A stretch of 64,000 bases of DNA from Furfurilactobacillus milii (GTDB taxonomy: Bacteria; Bacillota; Bacilli; Lactobacillales; Lactobacillaceae): NCBI RefSeq assembly GCF_021654115.1, contig NZ_JAIWJF010000002.1:364217-428216 (forward strand). Direction: 5' to 3'. Position numbers and translations under genes: made by a program. The notes beneath the pieces were generated by a model. That model was given only the letters and a program-made list of their open reading frames with translations. It did no database searches and was not told where the DNA came from. This document shows positions 54,590-63,924 of this stretch, piece by piece (position 1 is the first letter of the stretch; every line of letters begins with the position of its first letter).

Positions 54590-56119
54590 ATGATTGATAA
54601 TATGATTACCACGATTGATAACTGGGCAGCAACGACCCCTGATGCCATTGTTTACAATGACATGGGGGAGACGCATACATATGCACAGTTAAAGCGTGCA
54701 TCAGACGCCATTGCTGCCTATTTGGACGGACTCAATCTACCTGCTAAATCACCGATTATCGTTTTCGGTGGTCAACAGTTTGCAATGATTACAAGTTTTT
54801 TAGGTGCTGTTAAGGCTGGGCATGCGTACATTCCGGTGGATAAGCATTCACCTAATGATCGGTTAACGATGATTGAAGATATTGCGCATCCGTCTGCAGT
54901 GATTGCTGTTGATGCATTGCCAGTGGATGTTGGCGACCAACCTGTACTGACAGGTGATACGTTAAGTGACTTGCTCAGTGCGCAAACTGCAACTTACCAG
55001 TTGGATCATCCTGTTGATGGTGATGACAATTACTACATTATCTTCACGTCAGGAACAACGGGGAAGCCCAAGGGTGTGCAAATCAGTCACACCAATTTGC
55101 TCAGTTATACAAACTGGATGCTTAGCGACGATTTTAAGTTGTCTCAAAATCCAGTAACGTTGGCACAGCCGCCATATTCGTTTGATTTATCCGTTATGGA
55201 TTGGGCACCGACACTGGCTCTGGGTGGTACTTTAATGGCACTGCCAAAACAGGTGACGGATAATTTCAAACAGCTGTTTGAAACATTGCCAACAATGAAC
55301 TTGAATGTGTTTGTTTCAACGCCATCGTTTGCTGATATTTGCTTGTTGGAACCAACGTTTGACGAGCAACATTTGCCAGATTTGAGTCACTTTCTGTTTT
55401 GTGGTGAAGAGCTGACTGTTTCTACTGCGAAAAATTTACGGGCGCGCTTCCCGCATGCGCACATTTTCAACACTTATGGGCCAACTGAAACGACAGTTGC
55501 CGTTACTGGCGTTGAAATAACCGATGCGCTGATCGAAAAAGGGCGTTTGCCAATTGGCACGGTTAAGTCTGACACCCAGATTCGTATCGTCGATGACGAA
55601 AACAAGTCCTTGCCTGCTGGTACGAATGGCGAAATCGTTATCAGTGGACCAAGTGTTTCCAAGGGTTACCTTAATAATCCAGAAAAAACGGAAAAAGCAT
55701 TCTTTACAGAAGATGGTCGCTCGGCCTATCATTCTGGTGATCTTGGCTTTCTTGATGAAGACGGCATGTTGCATTACTTAGGTCGCATTGACTTTCAAAT
55801 CAAGTTACATGGCTACCGAATCGAACTGGAAGAGGTTAATCATTATCTTGATGCCAATAAGTGGATCAAACAGGCTGTGGCAGTGCCAAAGTATGATAAC
55901 AACCACAAAGTGAGTCAAATGTGGGCGTACGTTGTCCCGAATTCAAAGGACGACTTTAAGAACGATCTTCAACGAACAACGGCGATTAAACAGGAACTGA
56001 AAGATGTCATGATGGATTATATGGTTCCTAACCGTTTTGTGTACAAAGACAGCCTGCCATTGACAGCAAACGGGAAGGTCGACATTAAATCGATTATTGC
56101 CGAGGTGAACCCTGCATGA
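54590..56119 (+). CDS. dltA: D-alanine-D-alanyl carrier protein ligase DltA
   Basis: DltA activates D-alanine with ATP and loads it on the phosphopantetheine arm of DltC. The 509-residue adenylation enzyme has the core motifs TSGTTGKPKG (about residues 152-161), TYGPTE and YHSGDLG, and the C-terminal lysine region LTANGKVD. ATG at 54590 follows ATGGAGGGAAATT; an earlier ATG at 54572 precedes this site. The stop overlaps the dltB start by four bases. Confidence 0.96.
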   Translation: MIDNMITTIDNWAATTPDAIVYNDMGETHTYAQLKRASDAIAAYLDGLNLPAKSPIIVFGGQQFAMITSFLGAVKAGHAYIPVDKHSPNDRLTMIEDIAHPSAVIAVDALPVDVGDQPVLTGDTLSDLLSAQTATYQLDHPVDGDDNYYIIFTSGTTGKPKGVQISHTNLLSYTNWMLSDDFKLSQNPVTLAQPPYSFDLSVMDWAPTLALGGTLMALPKQVTDNFKQLFETLPTMNLNVFVSTPSFADICLLEPTFDEQHLPDLSHFLFCGEELTVSTAKNLRARFPHAHIFNTYGPTETTVAVTGVEITDALIEKGRLPIGTVKSDTQIRIVDDENKSLPAGTNGEIVISGPSVSKGYLNNPEKTEKAFFTEDGRSAYHSGDLGFLDEDGMLHYLGRIDFQIKLHGYRIELEEVNHYLDANKWIKQAVAVPKYDNNHKVSQMWAYVVPNSKDDFKNDLQRTTAIKQELKDVMMDYMVPNRFVYKDSLPLTANGKVDIKSIIAEVNPA

Positions 56120-57324
56120 TTAATTTAGAGCCATATGGGAATCCCCAATACTTTGTTTATCTGCTGATTGGGTTAATCCCGCTAATGATCGGTTTGTACC
56201 ATGGTCATCGCTGGCGTTGGTACCAAAGTGCCGTGTCGCTTGTTTTTATCTTTTTGATGTTTGATAGTCAGAAGTGGCAACAAGGTGTGGCACTGATTGG
56301 CTTCGTGATTTGGGAGTGGCTCATGGTCGGCGGTTATATGGCCTATCGTAAAAAGGCCAATAATCGGTGGATTTTTTACGGCGCATTTTTATTGAGTATT
56401 GTGCCATTGCTGTTTGTTAAAATTACGCCCGCCATCAATCCTGGACATACTTCTTTATTTGGATTTTTGGGGATTAGCTATTTAACCTTTAGGTCAGTTG
56501 GGATGATCATGGAAATGCGGGATGGCATTATTAAAGAATTCCATCCGATGCTGTTTCTTGAGTTCTTACTGTTTATGCCAACCATTTCGTCGGGACCAAT
56601 TGATCGGTACAGACGTTGGCTTGATGATTATCAAAAAGTTCCCGATCGTGAAAAATATGTTGGCATGATTGAAAAGGCCGTGCATTACATTTTCTTGGGC
56701 TTTATGTATAAGTTTTTATTAGCCTATTTGTTTGGTACCATGCTTGTACCAAAGCTGGAAACATTAACGTTGCGCTACGGTGGAACAGGCTTCTCATGGC
56801 CACTAGTTGGGGTAATGTACGCATGGTCAATGTATCTGTTCTTTGATTTTGCCGGATATTCATTATTCGCGGTTGCCATCTCATATTTGATGGGCATCGA
56901 AACACCGATGAACTTTAACCAACCATTCCGTTCTCACAATTTGAAGGATTTCTGGAATCGTTGGCACATGACGCTATCATTTTGGTTCCGTGATTTCGTC
57001 TTTATGCGGTTAGTTTTCGCCATGATGAAAAACAAGATTTTTAAGAGTCGGGTAACGGTCAGTAATGTTGCCTACATCTTCAATATGTTGATCATGGGGT
57101 TCTGGCACGGGGTGACTTGGTATTACATTGCTTATGGGTTGCTTCATGGTGTTGGACTAGTCGTCAATGATTGGTGGCTACGCTTTAAGAAGAAACATCG
57201 TGAGAGTATTCCGCACAATAAATTGACGGAGGCATTTGCGATTTTTCTGACGTTCAACTTTGTTTGTTTTAGTTTCTTGCTCTTCTCTGGATTCTTGAGC
57301 AAACTTTGGTTGGGTCATTATTAA
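56116..57324 (+). CDS. dltB: D-alanyl transfer protein DltB (MBOAT family)
   Basis: DltB is the membrane-bound O-acyltransferase that moves D-alanine from DltC across the membrane towards teichoic acid. The 402-residue product has about 11-13 membrane segments and the MBOAT histidine H331 in FWHGVTW, with the second conserved region NRWHMTLSFWFRD. It overlaps dltA by four bases, and dltC follows after 63 bases. Length is normal for the family. Confidence 0.96.
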   Translation: MINLEPYGNPQYFVYLLIGLIPLMIGLYHGHRWRWYQSAVSLVFIFLMFDSQKWQQGVALIGFVIWEWLMVGGYMAYRKKANNRWIFYGAFLLSIVPLLFVKITPAINPGHTSLFGFLGISYLTFRSVGMIMEMRDGIIKEFHPMLFLEFLLFMPTISSGPIDRYRRWLDDYQKVPDREKYVGMIEKAVHYIFLGFMYKFLLAYLFGTMLVPKLETLTLRYGGTGFSWPLVGVMYAWSMYLFFDFAGYSLFAVAISYLMGIETPMNFNQPFRSHNLKDFWNRWHMTLSFWFRDFVFMRLVFAMMKNKIFKSRVTVSNVAYIFNMLIMGFWHGVTWYYIAYGLLHGVGLVVNDWWLRFKKKHRESIPHNKLTEAFAIFLTFNFVCFSFLLFSGFLSKLWLGHY

Positions 57325-57387
57325 ACCAAGTGATTTAATTTAGTAACACATTGTTATTGCGAGCTACTTACAGGAGGAAAATTAATT

Positions 57388-57624
57388 ATGGATGTTAAAG
57401 AAACGGTTATTTCAATTTTGAACGACTTAACAGGGAACGATGTTTCAGAGGATATGGACACAAACTTATTTGATTCTGGCTTGATGGACTCAATGGGCTC
57501 AGTTCAGTTGTTACTCGAATTACAAAGTCAGTTAGGTGTTAACGTACCTGTATCTGAATTTGTTCGTAGCGAATGGGACACACCTAACAAAATTGTGACT
57601 AAGGTGGAAGGACTTGTAGACTAA
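57388..57624 (+). CDS. dltC: D-alanyl carrier protein DltC
   Basis: This 78-residue acyl-carrier-like protein carries D-alanine on 4'-phosphopantetheine attached to S35 in the motif [12 protein letters not shown]. It is loaded by DltA and docks on DltB. AGGAGG lies ten bases ahead of the ATG. dltD starts two bases after its stop codon. Confidence 0.96.
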   Translation: MDVKETVISILNDLTGNDVSEDMDTNLFDSGLMDSMGSVQLLLELQSQLGVNVPVSEFVRSEWDTPNKIVTKVEGLVD

Positions 57625-57626
57625 TC

Positions 57627-58901
57627 ATGAATTCCTCGAAACGACTTTGGTTGATTATCGGCCCGGTCATTACGGCATTCATCATTTTACTTTTGCTATT
57701 ACTTTCGCCAATTAACTTTGCTCACAACTCGGCGGAAACGGAGCGTCGTGCGGCGGTTTCATTAGCACCACAAGTTTTTAAGGGCCGTCAAATTAAAAAG
57801 CAGGCGTTAGCTGGTAAGTACGTGCCATTTTTTGGTTCTAGTGAGCTGTCGCGGATGGATCCATTGCATCCATCTGTTTTGGCGCAAAAGTATCACCGTA
57901 ATTACCGTCCGTTTTTGCTCGGTGCGGCCGGTACACAATCGTTAACACAGTATTATTCGATGCAAACGATTGACACTCAGATGAAAAATAAAAAAGCAGT
58001 GTTTATTATTTCTCCTCAGTGGTTTGTGCCACAGGGTGCCTGTCCGGATGCTTTTGGATTCTACTATTCCAAGCTTCAGACCGTCGATTGGCTCCAACAA
58101 ATTCAGAATACGAAAATGAATCGGTATGCAGCCCAAAGATTGTTGGAGATGCCTTCCGGTCATTCAGACCATGCAATTGCTCAAATGTTACGTAAAGTGG
58201 CTAAGGGCAAGCCGTTATCAAATTACAATCGTCTTCAATTATCCGTTAGTGCTTTGATTTTATCTCATGAAGATCAACTTTTCTCCGATTATCGTTTAGG
58301 GCATAACTTGAGTAAGATTGACAAAGGCGTCAAGCAATTGCCAGATTCCCAAAGTTATGCTGCACTCGACAAAACGGCAACCACGTTGGGTAAAGAGAAT
58401 ACAACCAATAATTCACTGGGTATCAAGAATAGTTTTTACAGTAATCGTTTACGTGGTCATGTTGCAGAACTAAAGGGTGAACAGGCTAAGTTTGATTACC
58501 GAAAATCTCCTGAATACAGTGATTTTGAGCTGGTACTGAATCAGTTCGCACAAACGCATACGGATGTCCTGTTCATCTTGCCACCAATCAATGAGCGGTG
58601 GGCCAAATATACGGGACTGAATCGTGAGATGATCGACCAAACGAACAATAAGATCAAGCAGCAATTGTCCTCACAAGGCTTCAATAATGTGCTGGATTTG
58701 AGCCAGGATGGCGGTCAACCATACTTTATGGAAGACACGATTCACTTAGGCTGGCGTGGTTGGGTTGCTGTGGATAAGGGTGTTCGCCCATTCATGGCTA
58801 ACAAACAGGCTAAACCGCAGTATCACATCAATACACGTTACTATTCAAAGGACTGGCAACAGTTGGATCCAACGACACAAAATCTGACCAGTTTTAAGTA
58901 G
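57627..58901 (+). CDS. dltD: D-alanyl-lipoteichoic acid biosynthesis protein DltD
   Basis: DltD is a membrane-anchored SGNH-like hydrolase/acyltransferase with an extracytoplasmic domain, acting in the last D-alanyl transfer or in proofreading. The 424-residue product has one N-terminal membrane segment (about residues 9-28), the serine nucleophile region FFGSSELSRMD (S near residue 72) and the C-terminal D/H pair in MEDTIHLGWRGW. It closes dltXABCD, which ends in the terminator at 58974-59013. Confidence 0.95.
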   Translation: MNSSKRLWLIIGPVITAFIILLLLLLSPINFAHNSAETERRAAVSLAPQVFKGRQIKKQALAGKYVPFFGSSELSRMDPLHPSVLAQKYHRNYRPFLLGAAGTQSLTQYYSMQTIDTQMKNKKAVFIISPQWFVPQGACPDAFGFYYSKLQTVDWLQQIQNTKMNRYAAQRLLEMPSGHSDHAIAQMLRKVAKGKPLSNYNRLQLSVSALILSHEDQLFSDYRLGHNLSKIDKGVKQLPDSQSYAALDKTATTLGKENTTNNSLGIKNSFYSNRLRGHVAELKGEQAKFDYRKSPEYSDFELVLNQFAQTHTDVLFILPPINERWAKYTGLNREMIDQTNNKIKQQLSSQGFNNVLDLSQDGGQPYFMEDTIHLGWRGWVAVDKGVRPFMANKQAKPQYHINTRYYSKDWQQLDPTTQNLTSFK

Positions 58902-58973
58902 TTAGGATTTTGTCTCAGTAATGCGCATTTTGATGTTTTTAAAAGCATTTTTAGACTAAAATAATTAGTCGCA

Positions 58974-59013
58974 AAAAAACACTTCAGTCCATAATGGATT
59001 TGAAGTGTTTTTT
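58974..59013. terminator. Terminator after dltD
   Basis: AAAAAACACTTCA...TGAAGTGTTTTTT forms a stem with A- and T-runs, so it can act in both directions, which suits its position between the convergent dltD and YslB-like genes. Confidence 0.85.
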
Positions 59014-59120
59014 CGTACATAGATGCCAACTGACATCGTTTTTGAATTATTAAATCATAAAAAAGTAATCTTAAATCATGGGCAATAGAGGCTCATGTGG
59101 CAGGCATTTTGAATTCACAG

Positions 59121-59630
59121 TTATTTTGACTGTTGCGCGTTAGTGGTATCTTCACTATTGATCTTTAAGCTCGGTACTCTGGCAGCAACTTCACCGACGA
59201 TGTTTTTTGGATCACTCTGAATGATAAACGTCACATGGTCTTTATGAATTTCATCAACGGTGCCTTCAGTGGCAGAACCAGTAATGATCTCGATTTCTTG
59301 GGCGAGAAAACCGGCCTCAAAGTCGAAACTTGCTTCCGGATAGGCAGCTAACCGATGACTGACTGCTGGACCGTTTAGTTCGAAACGTTGTTGTTTGCGA
59401 CCACCGTGGGTTTGAACCAGCCGACCAAAATTAAGTTGTGCGAATAACGTGGTAATGGCTTGTTCTTCTGAAAGGGGATTTTGACGCGCCATTTGACGAC
59501 CAATCCAATAGAGAATGGTCAATTGATCACTGCCAAGAATAGCGGGAAGCACTTCATCGCGTATGAAGCCAGCGCCGAGTGCAGACACTGCGGGCTGTTG
59601 TAAAAGTTTATTATAGGTTGATTGGTCCAT
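59121..59630 (-). CDS. DUF2507 (YslB-like) protein
   Basis: The 169-residue minus-strand product resembles Bacillus YslB (DUF2507), with the family-typical GAGFIRDEVLPAILGSD near the N-terminus and FLAQEIE in the middle. These proteins have a heme-NO-binding-like/V4R-type fold; the function is unknown. It is transcribed divergently from murI, which lies on the plus strand after about 190 bases. In Bacillus yslB also lies near the glutamate racemase gene. Confidence 0.82.
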   Translation of the reverse strand: MDQSTYNKLLQQPAVSALGAGFIRDEVLPAILGSDQLTILYWIGRQMARQNPLSEEQAITTLFAQLNFGRLVQTHGGRKQQRFELNGPAVSHRLAAYPEASFDFEAGFLAQEIEIITGSATEGTVDEIHKDHVTFIIQSDPKNIVGEVAARVPSLKINSEDTTNAQQSK

Positions 59631-59756
59631 GACTGGTCTCCTTAAAATACATAATTACTATAATTATAGCCTTGCGGCGGCAAACTTTCATCCGTCAAAA
59701 AAGACTGGACGGAAGTTTTCAGACTGCATGCTTGAAAAAGACCGCGGAAAGCGTCA

Positions 59757-59765
59757 TGCTATAGT
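59757..59765 (+). promoter_or_regulatory. Extended -10 promoter of murI
   Basis: TGCTATAGT (TATAGT 59760-59765) lies about 58 bases before the murI start, in the divergent region with the YslB-like gene. No clear -35. Confidence 0.4.
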
Positions 59766-59822
59766 TTCAAGTTTTTTTGAGAACGGAAAAAAGTACGAAA
59801 ACATAAAGGGGCGTTTGTCATT

Positions 59823-60647
59823 ATGGTTGAAATGGATAAAACTCGGTTGCGGGCGGATTTGCCAATTGGCTTTTTAGATTCTGGTGTCGGCGGTTTAACG
59901 GTGGTTAAGCAAGCGTTACGTCAATTGCCAAACGAGACGATCCGCTTTATTGGTGATCAAGCTCGATTGCCTTATGGGCCACGACCCGCTGAACAGGTTG
60001 TCGATTTTACTTGGCAGATGGTTCATTTTCTAGAAAAGCAAGGCATTAAAATGCTGGTGATTGCCTGTAATACGGCGACTGCAGCCGCATTACCAGACTT
60101 GCAAAAGAAAATGACGATTCCCGTTATCGGTGTGATTAATCCAGGGTCCAAGGCGGCCATCAAGGCTTCCAAAAACGGCCATATTGGTGTTATTGCAACA
60201 GAGGGAACGGTCAAGAGTGGCTCGTATGCTCGGGCGATTCATGCACAGAATGCTGCAGTCGATGTGCAGAGTGTGGCCTGCCCGAAGTTTGTCACGCTTG
60301 TTGAAAGCAATGAATACCAAGCACCAATTGCAAAACAAATCGTGGCACAGGGACTACAACCATTTGCAAATAGCAAAGTCGACACGCTCGTCATGGGGTG
60401 TACGCATTATCCGTTGTTACGGCCGCTGATTCAAAACGTCATGGGGAGTAATGTAACCTTGATTGACTCCGGAGCAGAAACTGTCAACGTGGTGGCTCAG
60501 TTACTTGATGTTTACCACATGGCCGCTAAGGAAAAGGTTGGCGAGGATCACTACTTTACCACTGGTTCGCCAGCAATGTTCAAAACGATCGCGATGCAGT
60601 GGCTTCAATTATCGGGAATGAACGTGGATAAAGCGGTCATTGATTGA
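59823..60647 (+). CDS. murI: Glutamate racemase
   Basis: MurI supplies D-glutamate for peptidoglycan. The 274-residue product has both catalytic cysteines: C82 in IACNTATAAALP and C193 in VMGCTHYP, plus the N-terminal FLDSGVGGLTV. Start at 59823 has AAGGGG twelve bases upstream; a second ATG three codons later is equally possible. The rdgB, phosphodiesterase and aldo/keto reductase genes follow on the same strand with short gaps, the usual racE-ysnA-ysnB order of Firmicutes. Confidence 0.95.
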   Translation: MVEMDKTRLRADLPIGFLDSGVGGLTVVKQALRQLPNETIRFIGDQARLPYGPRPAEQVVDFTWQMVHFLEKQGIKMLVIACNTATAAALPDLQKKMTIPVIGVINPGSKAAIKASKNGHIGVIATEGTVKSGSYARAIHAQNAAVDVQSVACPKFVTLVESNEYQAPIAKQIVAQGLQPFANSKVDTLVMGCTHYPLLRPLIQNVMGSNVTLIDSGAETVNVVAQLLDVYHMAAKEKVGEDHYFTTGSPAMFKTIAMQWLQLSGMNVDKAVID

Positions 60648-60708
60648 AATTTTTACTGAAAATGGTCATTATTAAGGGTGTAAGACAATAACAAGGTGGA
60701 GGCTAGTT

Positions 60709-61311
60709 ATGGCAGATACAATTGTAATTGCAACTCAAAATGAAGGTAAGGCTGCGGAATACCGCAAACGGTTTGCAACATTGGGAATTAAAGTACTAAC
60801 GCTCAAAGATTTTCCTGGTGTGACGATGCCGCCAGAAAATGGCAGTTCGTTTGCTGAAAACGCTCAAATTAAGGCGGACGCGCTGGCAAAGACGGTGGAA
60901 TTGCCGATTATTGCGGACGATTCTGGTCTCCAGGTCGATGCGCTAAATGGTGAACCTGGTATCCACTCAGCTCGTTACGCTGGCAACCACGATGATGAGG
61001 CAAACAACCGTAAGCTTTTGGCAGCCATGGACAAGGTGCCTGATGATGAACGCACGGCTAATTTTCACACGACGATTGTGGCCGTTAAGCCAAATGGTAA
61101 ACGGTTGTTTGTTAGTGGGGATGTGCGTGGCACAATTCTACGTGAGGCGCATGGTAAAGATGGGTTCGGTTATGATCCACTATTTTACGTGGCTTCAAAG
61201 AAAAAGACGTTTGCCCAGATGAATATGGATGAAAAAAACGAGATTAGTCATCGTGGCAAAGCAATGGATTCACTGATGGCGCAATTTCCAATTTGGTGGC
61301 GTGAAGACTGA
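60709..61311 (+). CDS. rdgB: XTP/dITP diphosphatase (RdgB/HAM1 family)
   Basis: This 200-residue enzyme removes non-canonical purine nucleoside triphosphates (ITP, dITP, XTP) to protect DNA and RNA. Family motifs are present: ATQNEGKAAEY near the N-terminus, ADDSGLQVDALNGEPGIHSARYAG (about residues 67-90) and GFGYDPLF. A TGGAGG site precedes the ATG. Its stop overlaps the start of the following phosphodiesterase gene. Confidence 0.95.
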   Translation: MADTIVIATQNEGKAAEYRKRFATLGIKVLTLKDFPGVTMPPENGSSFAENAQIKADALAKTVELPIIADDSGLQVDALNGEPGIHSARYAGNHDDEANNRKLLAAMDKVPDDERTANFHTTIVAVKPNGKRLFVSGDVRGTILREAHGKDGFGYDPLFYVASKKKTFAQMNMDEKNEISHRGKAMDSLMAQFPIWWRED

Positions 61312-61835
61312 TGAAATTACTAGTGGTAAGTGACAGTCATGGTGATCGAGACATTTTGGTAACCCTTGCTGATCAATTTAAAGGCCAAGTGGATGCTTGT
61401 TTTCACTGTGGTGATTCTGAATTGCCAGCGGACGATCCGTTATGGGCAACTTATCATGTGGTCGGCGGGAACATGGATTTTGATGCTTCATATCCCGTTT
61501 CACAGACGGTTACCGTGGATGACAAACGGATTTTCTTGACACATGGTCACCGTTACGGAATCAAACAAGATTTAACGCGACTGGCTCTGGCCGCACGGGA
61601 AGCAAAGGCAAACTTTGCTTTTTTTGGACACTCGCATGAATTGGGCGTGGTTGAAACGCCTGGAATTGTTTTCTTGAATCCTGGCAGTATTAGTCAACCA
61701 CGTGGTCAATATGCCAGTCTAGGCGGTACGTTTGCACTCGTTACGTCGACTGGTGATCACACGACGATTGAGTTTTGCACGCGAGATGGACGTACCGTTC
61801 CAGAATTAACTGTTACTTATGGAGGAAAAGGCTAA
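61311..61835 (+). CDS. YfcE/MJ0936-type metallophosphodiesterase
   Basis: The 174-residue calcineurin-like phosphoesterase has the metal-ligand series DSHGD (residues 7-11), GDSE, GNMDF, THGHRYG and GHSHELG. Homologues are phosphodiesterases of unsettled physiological substrate (YsnB in Bacillus). It is coupled to rdgB by an overlapping stop/start (TGATG) and followed two bases later by the aldo/keto reductase gene. Confidence 0.92.
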   Translation: MKLLVVSDSHGDRDILVTLADQFKGQVDACFHCGDSELPADDPLWATYHVVGGNMDFDASYPVSQTVTVDDKRIFLTHGHRYGIKQDLTRLALAAREAKANFAFFGHSHELGVVETPGIVFLNPGSISQPRGQYASLGGTFALVTSTGDHTTIEFCTRDGRTVPELTVTYGGKG

Positions 61836-61837
61836 GC

Positions 61838-62692
61838 ATGGTAGCAAAAACATTTAAGTTTGATGATGAATTAGAAGTTAACCGCCTAGGATACGGCACG
61901 ATGCAGTTACCAGGGAAGGGCGTTTGGGGACCAAATGCGGATCCTAAGGCTGCGGTTGATGTGATGGATGCTGTTTTTAACAGTGATGTTAATTTCATTG
62001 ATACGGCCGATGCTTATGGTCCATTGTTTGCTAATGACTATGTTAGACAAGCTTTGCAGGATTATGAAGGCGCCCATAAAATGATTGCCACCAAGGTTGG
62101 CTTTACCAGGCAAGGACCGGATGTTTGGACGCCGCTTGGCAATCCCGATTATCTTCGCCAACAAGTTGAAATAAATCTTTTTTCATTGGGATTAGATAGT
62201 CTTGATTTGATTCAGTTGCATCGAATTGATCCGCACTATCCGCTAGCTGACCAGGTCGGTGTGCTGGCCGATATGAAAAAAGAAGGTAAGGTTAAACATA
62301 TTGGGTTAAGTCAGGTCACGATTGATGATATTGAAGCGGCTCAAAAGATTACGCCGATTGCATCAGTTCAGAATCGCTATAATTTAACGGATAGACATGA
62401 TGAAGACGTTTTGAACTATGCTGATCAGCATCATATCGCTTTTATTCCGTGGTATCCATTGGCAACGGGGCATCTTGCTACAGCCACTGGTCCACTGGCC
62501 GATATTGCGAAAGCACATCGCGCAACGCCAGCACAAATAGCATTGGCATGGCTATTACATCGTTCAGACGTGATTCTACCAATTCCTGGGACTAGTAATG
62601 TCAATCACTTCTTTAGCAACACCGCTGCTTCGAGAATTGCATTATCGGCTGAAGAAATGACTCAGCTCACAAACTTGAGTGATGCAGAATAA
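61838..62692 (+). CDS. Aldo/keto reductase
   Basis: The 284-residue protein is an NADPH-dependent (beta/alpha)8 oxidoreductase. The catalytic D and Y appear in FIDTADAYGP, the lysine in TKVGF and the histidine in LIQLHRID. C-terminal LPIPGTSNVNH is the cofactor phosphate region. The substrate cannot be predicted. The ATG at 61838 follows GGAGGAAAAGG within the end of the previous gene; the frame upstream to 61775 is rejected. Confidence 0.88.
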   Translation: MVAKTFKFDDELEVNRLGYGTMQLPGKGVWGPNADPKAAVDVMDAVFNSDVNFIDTADAYGPLFANDYVRQALQDYEGAHKMIATKVGFTRQGPDVWTPLGNPDYLRQQVEINLFSLGLDSLDLIQLHRIDPHYPLADQVGVLADMKKEGKVKHIGLSQVTIDDIEAAQKITPIASVQNRYNLTDRHDEDVLNYADQHHIAFIPWYPLATGHLATATGPLADIAKAHRATPAQIALAWLLHRSDVILPIPGTSNVNHFFSNTAASRIALSAEEMTQLTNLSDAE

Positions 62693-62785
62693 TGATTGAC
62701 GAATGAAAACGGTTTTGTGCGTTTGCGGTTTATGGTATGCTGATGCTAAGTACATGATTCATTATGAAAAGTTGGAGGAAAGATT

Positions 62786-63199
62786 ATGACAGGTGGCGTA
62801 ATTGCAGCAATTGCATTCTTGATTTTGGCAATCTTTATTAGCATTTTTCTGATGGTATTATTGCGGACATTTCACGAAGTTAACCAGAGTGTCGCGGTTA
62901 TCCGTAGCTCTGTGGATGTTTTGTCCAAGCAGGTAGAAGACATTCTTGGCAATGCAAACGAACTGTTAGATGATGTGAACCACAAGGTTGCAACAGTGGA
63001 TCCAGTCTTTCAGGCTGCTGCTGATTTAGGTGAAAGTGTCTCAGACTTAAATAACGCAACACGTGATCTGACCACACGGGTTACCAGCACTGGTAAAAGT
63101 GCAGGTAAGGTAGGCGTTGCTACTAAGGCTGCCAACTCTGTTTATAAGATGTATCGAAACCATCAAACAAAAAAGCAGTCTCGAGCAACGAATAAATAA
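62786..63199 (+). CDS. DUF948-containing membrane protein (YtxG-like)
   Basis: The 137-residue protein has one N-terminal membrane segment (about residues 5-27) and a long helical, coiled-coil-prone remainder, matching DUF948. In Bacillus the YtxG-YtxH-YtxJ group is a general stress operon; here a YtxH-domain gene follows after 20 bases. Start ATG with TTGGAGGAAAG upstream. Function unknown. Confidence 0.85.
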   Translation: MTGGVIAAIAFLILAIFISIFLMVLLRTFHEVNQSVAVIRSSVDVLSKQVEDILGNANELLDDVNHKVATVDPVFQAAADLGESVSDLNNATRDLTTRVTSTGKSAGKVGVATKAANSVYKMYRNHQTKKQSRATNK

Positions 63200-63219
63200 C
63201 GTGAAAGAAGGACGACAAA

Positions 63220-63825
63220 ATGGCTAAAGGTTTTTGGTTAGGACTAGTGTTAGGCGGTGCTGCAGCTTATGCTGGGTATCGTTCGTTATCACAGGAACAA
63301 CGCGATAAATTACGTGAAGAAGCAACGGAACGCTATCAGGCGGTTCGTGACCGTGCTGTTGATTATGCATTTTATGCTGCCGATGCAGTGGATGATGCCA
63401 AAGAATCATTGAAAGACTACACAGAATCGGCTAATGAATCAGCACATGATTTTGCCGGTTCATTAGGTGATCGTGGGGCTTCATTCCGTGACCGTTTCCG
63501 TCAGAAGCATGACGACTTTGATGATGAGACGGCTTCGTTGCGGGATGAACTGAACGGTGTTAATGACGAAGATGATGATGACGACAGCGATGATATTGTG
63601 ATTACTGCTGATAGCAAATTAACTTCGGAAGCCTCTGCGGCTGAGGCCAGTGCACAATCAGCTACAGACAAAGCTGCTAGTGCCGCAAAGTCCACGGCTA
63701 GCTCCGCTAAGTCACTCGCCAGCGCTGCGCAAAGCAAGGCAAGCCAAACAAGCTCAGCTGCTAAGTCAGCGACTTCAACAGCAAAAAGTGCTGCTGACAG
63801 CGCCAGCGATAAAGCAAAAAAATAA
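63220..63825 (+). CDS. YtxH-domain protein with Ala/Ser/Lys-rich C-terminus
   Basis: The 201-residue product begins with the YtxH pattern (GFWLGLVLGGAAAYAGYRSL, a short hydrophobic glycine-rich segment), continues with a helical region, an acidic run DEDDDDDSDD (about residues 115-124) and ends in about 65 residues of S, A and K repeats that resemble LEA-like or apolipoprotein-like helices. It pairs with the DUF948 gene. Function unknown; a stress or envelope role is inferred from the Bacillus homologues. Confidence 0.82.
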   Translation: MAKGFWLGLVLGGAAAYAGYRSLSQEQRDKLREEATERYQAVRDRAVDYAFYAADAVDDAKESLKDYTESANESAHDFAGSLGDRGASFRDRFRQKHDDFDDETASLRDELNGVNDEDDDDDSDDIVITADSKLTSEASAAEASAQSATDKAASAAKSTASSAKSLASAAQSKASQTSSAAKSATSTAKSAADSASDKAKK

Positions 63826-63880
63826 CTATTATTGATTTTCAATCAAAAATGCTTCAATTCAGACCAACGTGAATGAAGTG

Positions 63881-63923
63881 AACCCCCAAGGTTGGACAAC
63901 AAATTCAACCTTGGGGGTTTTAC
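63881..63923 (+). terminator. Hairpin at the left end of the insertion sequence
   Basis: AACCCCCAAGGTTG (63881-63894) and CAACCTTGGGGGTT (63906-63919) are a perfect 14-bp inverted repeat followed by Ts. It would stop transcription entering the transposase gene from outside. Confidence 0.75.
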
Positions 63924-63924
63924 T

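Noticed and set aside
63501..63842. 113-codon minus-strand frame rich in Ala, Leu and Ser
   Set aside because: Shadow of the Ala/Ser/Lys repeats of the YtxH-domain gene; no start signals and no known family.
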